A stretch of DNA of 60,000 nucleotides from Takakia lepidozioides (Eukaryota > Streptophyta > Takakiopsida > Takakiales > Takakiaceae), in assembly GCA_030704615.1 (NCBI GenBank), contig CM060732.1, positions 82,423,171 to 82,483,170 on the forward strand, given 5' to 3'. Below, piece after piece: positions 57,075 to 60,000 of this stretch. The position numbers and the translations under genes are program-made. The notes below the pieces were generated by a model. That model did no database searches. It was not told the origin of the DNA and worked only from the letters and a program-made list of their open reading frames with translations. How positions within the stretch are numbered: position 1 is the first letter of the stretch; each line of letters starts with the position of its first letter.

Positions 57075-57450
57075 ATCACCCAGTGGTATGTGTTCCTCTA
57101 GTCATGTTCCTAATCACTTGCACATCACTGTAATAGTGGTATAATTTAAAACTGTGGGAGTAGCCAAATGCACACAATTGCCCACATTACCACTCATATA
57201 GTGGTATAAGTAATCACCTATATATTGCTGTATTAGTGGTATGGATTCCTCCAGTGGTATTCCTAATCACTTACACACCATTCTGTTAGTAATCACTCCA
57301 ATCCATAGTTCCCACTCAGAGAGACACCATGGATGACTCAAACAGCTTACATACCACTCTGTGGGTAATCATTCCAATGACATGCTGAGAGACGTCATCC
57401 ACTCATATAACCACGCTGTGAATGATATTGTATATTCTCAGTTTTCATAG
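57075..57450. repeat. dispersed AGTGGTAT / AATCACTT short repeats
   Basis: CAGTGGTATG, TAGTGGTATA and CTAATCACTT words recur in both orientations, non-coding. It looks like transposon subterminal sequence, but no ends were identified. Confidence 0.55.
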
Positions 57451-57649
57451 AATGACTATATGAGTCATTTCGTGATCACTCAACGAGTGGTTTCGGAAGT
57501 CATTGAATTTTTCACTCCATCCATTTCGTAGCACTGACACACGACACGTGTGTATGCTAAGAGTGTCGCCACGTGTCGACATAATCTCCAATATCATCCA
57601 CGGACCACCGGCTTACACGTGTCCACTACAAAACGGAAGTCATTACTTT

Positions 57650-57760
57650 ACCACTATGATACGTCAGTTTACCACTGTGACACGTCATAAGTGGTTAGTT
57701 TATCTATGTGACACGTCATTGACATGTCACAGTGGTTAATTTACCACTGTGACACGTCAG
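57650..57760. repeat. cluster of ACCACTGTGACACGTCA repeats, one inverted
   Basis: Direct copies lie at about 57650-57666, 57671-57687, 57702-57718 and 57743-57759, with an inverted copy at 57720-57736. The core TGACACGTCA is nearly palindromic, so the cluster can form hairpins or bind a dimeric protein. Confidence 0.85.
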
Positions 57761-58184
57761 CTAACAGGTGGACCCGGACGTGAGTGGTTCGAACCACTGT
57801 CCTTAACCACTAGTGCCACGTAATGTCTTATGGACGTCATCTCCCTAGAGTTTGCTGGCACTGGGAAAGGGTTGAGACTAAGCTGCTCAACTACTCCCTG
57901 GTCTTACAAAGTGGGTTTAAAGGGAACTTCACATGAATTGCTAGCCCTGAGCTTCCCACGTACTAACTTTTAGACCAGTCTTCACAGTCACTCAAGCTAC
58001 ATTGGCAATGGGAGCATCAAGACTCTCAAATATGGTTGTACAAGATATGGGTGGGGTTTGTGTAGGAAAAGATGTAAACAAAGTCCCGTCACTACAAATA
58101 CATACAGATCCATCTGCACTTTTTCAGTGCTCAAAGACTGGCACAGGCATCAGAATACACACGAGGTTGACCTACCAGGCGTCA
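57761..58184. other. intergenic, no gene seen
   Basis: Unassigned sequence leading up to PPR pseudogene copy 2. Confidence 0.45.
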
Positions 58185-59440
58185 CCCATTCACAATCTCC
58201 AAAGCCTCCCTGCCATACCCAGTACATAAACAGAGTACACATAAGTTCCTCGCTTTGCATCCTCAATGCACCCACATTTGGCATACATGTCCACCAGGGC
58301 AGTGTTCAGAATGACATCTGATACAATTCCAGCTTTCGCGATGCAAGCATGTACTTCTTTGCCCTTTTCCCGGGCTGCCAGGCTTGCATATGCATTGCAA
58401 ATGCACACACACGTGATGTGGTTGGGCTTCACCCCTTCCCCCCCCCCATTATTTGATCATAGGTCTCCAAAGCCACCATCCCACATCCCTGCTGTGCATA
58501 CCCTGCAAGCACCGCGTGCCACGACACCACATCTTGTTCAGCCATAGTGTTGAAAACTCCCTTCGCATCCTCAATGCACCCACATTTGGCATACATGTCC
58601 ACCGAGGGCAGTGTTCAGAATGGCATCTGGTACAATTCCAGCTTTGACGATGTCACCATGGACCTCTTTCCCCTTTTCCAGAGCTCCCAGGCTTGCACAC
58701 GCATTGCAAACACAAACAAATGTAATGTGGTTGGGCTTCACCCCATCGTGCATCATTTGCTCATAGGTCTCCAAAGCATTCCTACCACACCCATGCTTGG
58801 TAAATCCTGCCAACATTATATTCCACGTGATCAAAGATCGATCGTTGAGGCATTCGGTTGAACACTTGGTGAGCATCCATGATGCTCCCGCACTAAACAT
58901 ATACATGTTGACAAGGGTGTTGAGGAGAAAAACACTTGGCGTGAATCCACTTTGGATCTTGTTGTAGAAGCTGTGGTCATGGTTGAGGTGCCTGATTTTA
59001 TCAACTGTGCCGCTGCAGCAGCTGCCTTTACATGACCATCTACCCATGCAGGTTTCTTTTAACTATAGATCCACAGGGAATCATAGGTAATCTTGTGCTT
59101 GAAATCTGGCCTTCTTGGATGAATCTGGACTCACACTCTATCCCTGCTCCTTCACCTATCACTACCTCTGCACAAATCATGCCTACTTCCTTGCCTTGCA
59201 GCTGATAATGACAGCCTAGATTTGTTCTAGGAAACACCCAACTCAGCTTATCACACTAGTTCCTATGCTGAATTGCGTCTGCTACTCTCTGTAATCCAAC
59301 AGGCATTACCTTTTTGCCTTGGTTGTCCCACCATTGACTGCAGTCAGAAAAGTATTCATTCCACAGCTACTCCTCAATTCTGTTACGTGTTTTTTGATAC
59401 TTTCCTGTTGTAACGTTGGCAGTATCATGTCAGAGTGACC
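58185..59440 (-). pseudogene. OSB-PPR protein, broken copy 2
   Basis: Minus strand from about 59430: EE-stop-LWNEYFSDCSQWWDNQGKK (near 59370), a probable intron starting GTAATG, then PDFKHKITYDSLWIYS-stop-KKPAWVDGH (59110-59020) and an Ala run. This is the full OSB PDF motif. PPR repeats follow: FLLNTLVNMY, LITWNIMLAGFTKHGCGRNA, GVKPNHITFVCVCNACASLG, EKGKEVHGDIVKAGIVPDAI, a second EKGKEVHACIAKAGIV. The reading fades near 58185 (GREALEI). It is homologous to copy 1 over 15400-16300 but lacks most repeats and the C-terminus. Several stops and frameshifts. Confidence 0.85.
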
Positions 59441-59649
59441 TATCAAAGATTCACTCAACCAACTAACTTGCATAATTCAACATGGAATTTTAGGGAAAAC
59501 TCCCGTGGATAATTTTGCAAAATTCTGCCTGAGAAGCAATCACATTGTGGCTAAATGGATGAACATGTCACTTTTCAAGCCCCCGCCCATTTCTTTTGGA
59601 TGTAGGATTTTTGGGCGATGGGATTTCTCCAATGCAAAAACCACCGCTT

Positions 59650-59912
59650 GCTTAGTTTGTGCCCTTATCACCAAGTATTTCTCAGTGCAAAATTTCACCA
59701 CTGCTTAGTTTGTGCCCATATCACCAAATATTTCTCAGTGCGAAATTCACCGCTGCTTAGTTTGTGCCCATATCACCAAATATTTCTCAGTGCGAAATTC
59801 ACCGCTGCTTAGTTTGTGCCCATATCACCAAGTATTTCTCAGTGCGAAATTCACAGCTGCTTAGTTTGTGCCCATATCACTAAGTATTTCTCAATGTGAA
59901 ATTCACTACCGC
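59650..59912. repeat. minisatellite, five copies of a 52-53-bp unit
   Basis: Units start GCTTAGTTTGTGCCC at 59650, 59703, 59755, 59807 and 59859, each ending near GTGCGAAATTCACCGCT. Units three and four are almost identical. The array ends at about 59912. Confidence 0.95.
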
Positions 59913-60000
59913 CACTACAGGTTTAAGGTTTTTGGCTACACTACTGAAAGTTTCGCCTCACTGAATTGGCGCAAATGTACTGTACAAATGCACCAGTCCT

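Noticed and set aside
57624-57822. Possible mini CACTA element (CACTACAAAACGG ... CCACTAGTG)
   Set aside because: Only CACTA matches between the two ends and no reliable 3-bp duplication is visible.
59650-59912. Regular 52-bp repeats resembling a CRISPR array
   Set aside because: Head-to-tail units with no spacers; a minisatellite.

Overview
This window looks like repeat-rich nuclear DNA of a land plant, most likely a seed-free one such as a fern or lycophyte. The reasons are a spliced HAD-type 5'-nucleotidase gene, an arabinogalactan-type fasciclin gene, E/DYW-class PLS pentatricopeptide (PPR) sequences built from near-identical ~300-bp triplets, plant chromovirus LTR elements and a plant LINE. 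The species cannot be fixed from the sequence alone.

Layout. 127-4108 (+): last nine exons of a 5'-nucleotidase gene. 5011-5651: small non-autonomous hAT-like element with perfect 17-bp ends and an 8-bp target duplication. 6558-11437 (-): degenerate Ty3/gypsy chromovirus with one full LTR and one truncated LTR. 11436-16330: a PPR gene whose N-terminal part carries the PDF motif of organellar single-stranded DNA-binding (OSB) proteins. It is broken so that its C-terminal E/DYW part now lies on the opposite strand. 17690-19858: minisatellites, then an apparently intact two-domain fasciclin-like arabinogalactan protein. 23858-37345: a LINE split by an 8.8-kb block of nested and inverted copies of a second chromovirus family (26397-35222). 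37346-42470: a PPR fragment, another copy of that chromovirus with its RT-RNase H-integrase segment inverted, and an OSB fragment. 42891-53949: a third gypsy element. 53992-56098: a spliced gene with a transposon-associated C-terminal domain. 58185-59440 (-): a second OSB-PPR pseudogene. 59650-59912: a 52-bp minisatellite.

The main discovery candidate is the third gypsy element. Its polyprotein reads gag with two zinc knuckles, protease, C5-cytosine DNA methyltransferase, reverse transcriptase, RNase H, integrase, PHD finger. The methyltransferase has motif I, the PCQ catalytic cysteine, ENV, an HRPR-type motif and a C-terminal motif IX/X-like block in unpermuted order. Its start is in frame with protease and its end is in frame with RT. 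This is therefore a DNA-methylating retrotransposon with a putative histone-reading integrase tail. This copy has a few stops and frameshifts.

A second candidate is the OSB-PPR architecture, seen as two OSB-plus-PPR copies and two isolated fragments. Functionally, only the 5'-nucleotidase and fasciclin genes look like intact host genes. The spliced gene at 53992-56098 is uncertain, and nearly everything else is mobile-element or PPR debris. Many stops in that debris fit C-to-T change at CAA, CAG or CGA codons.
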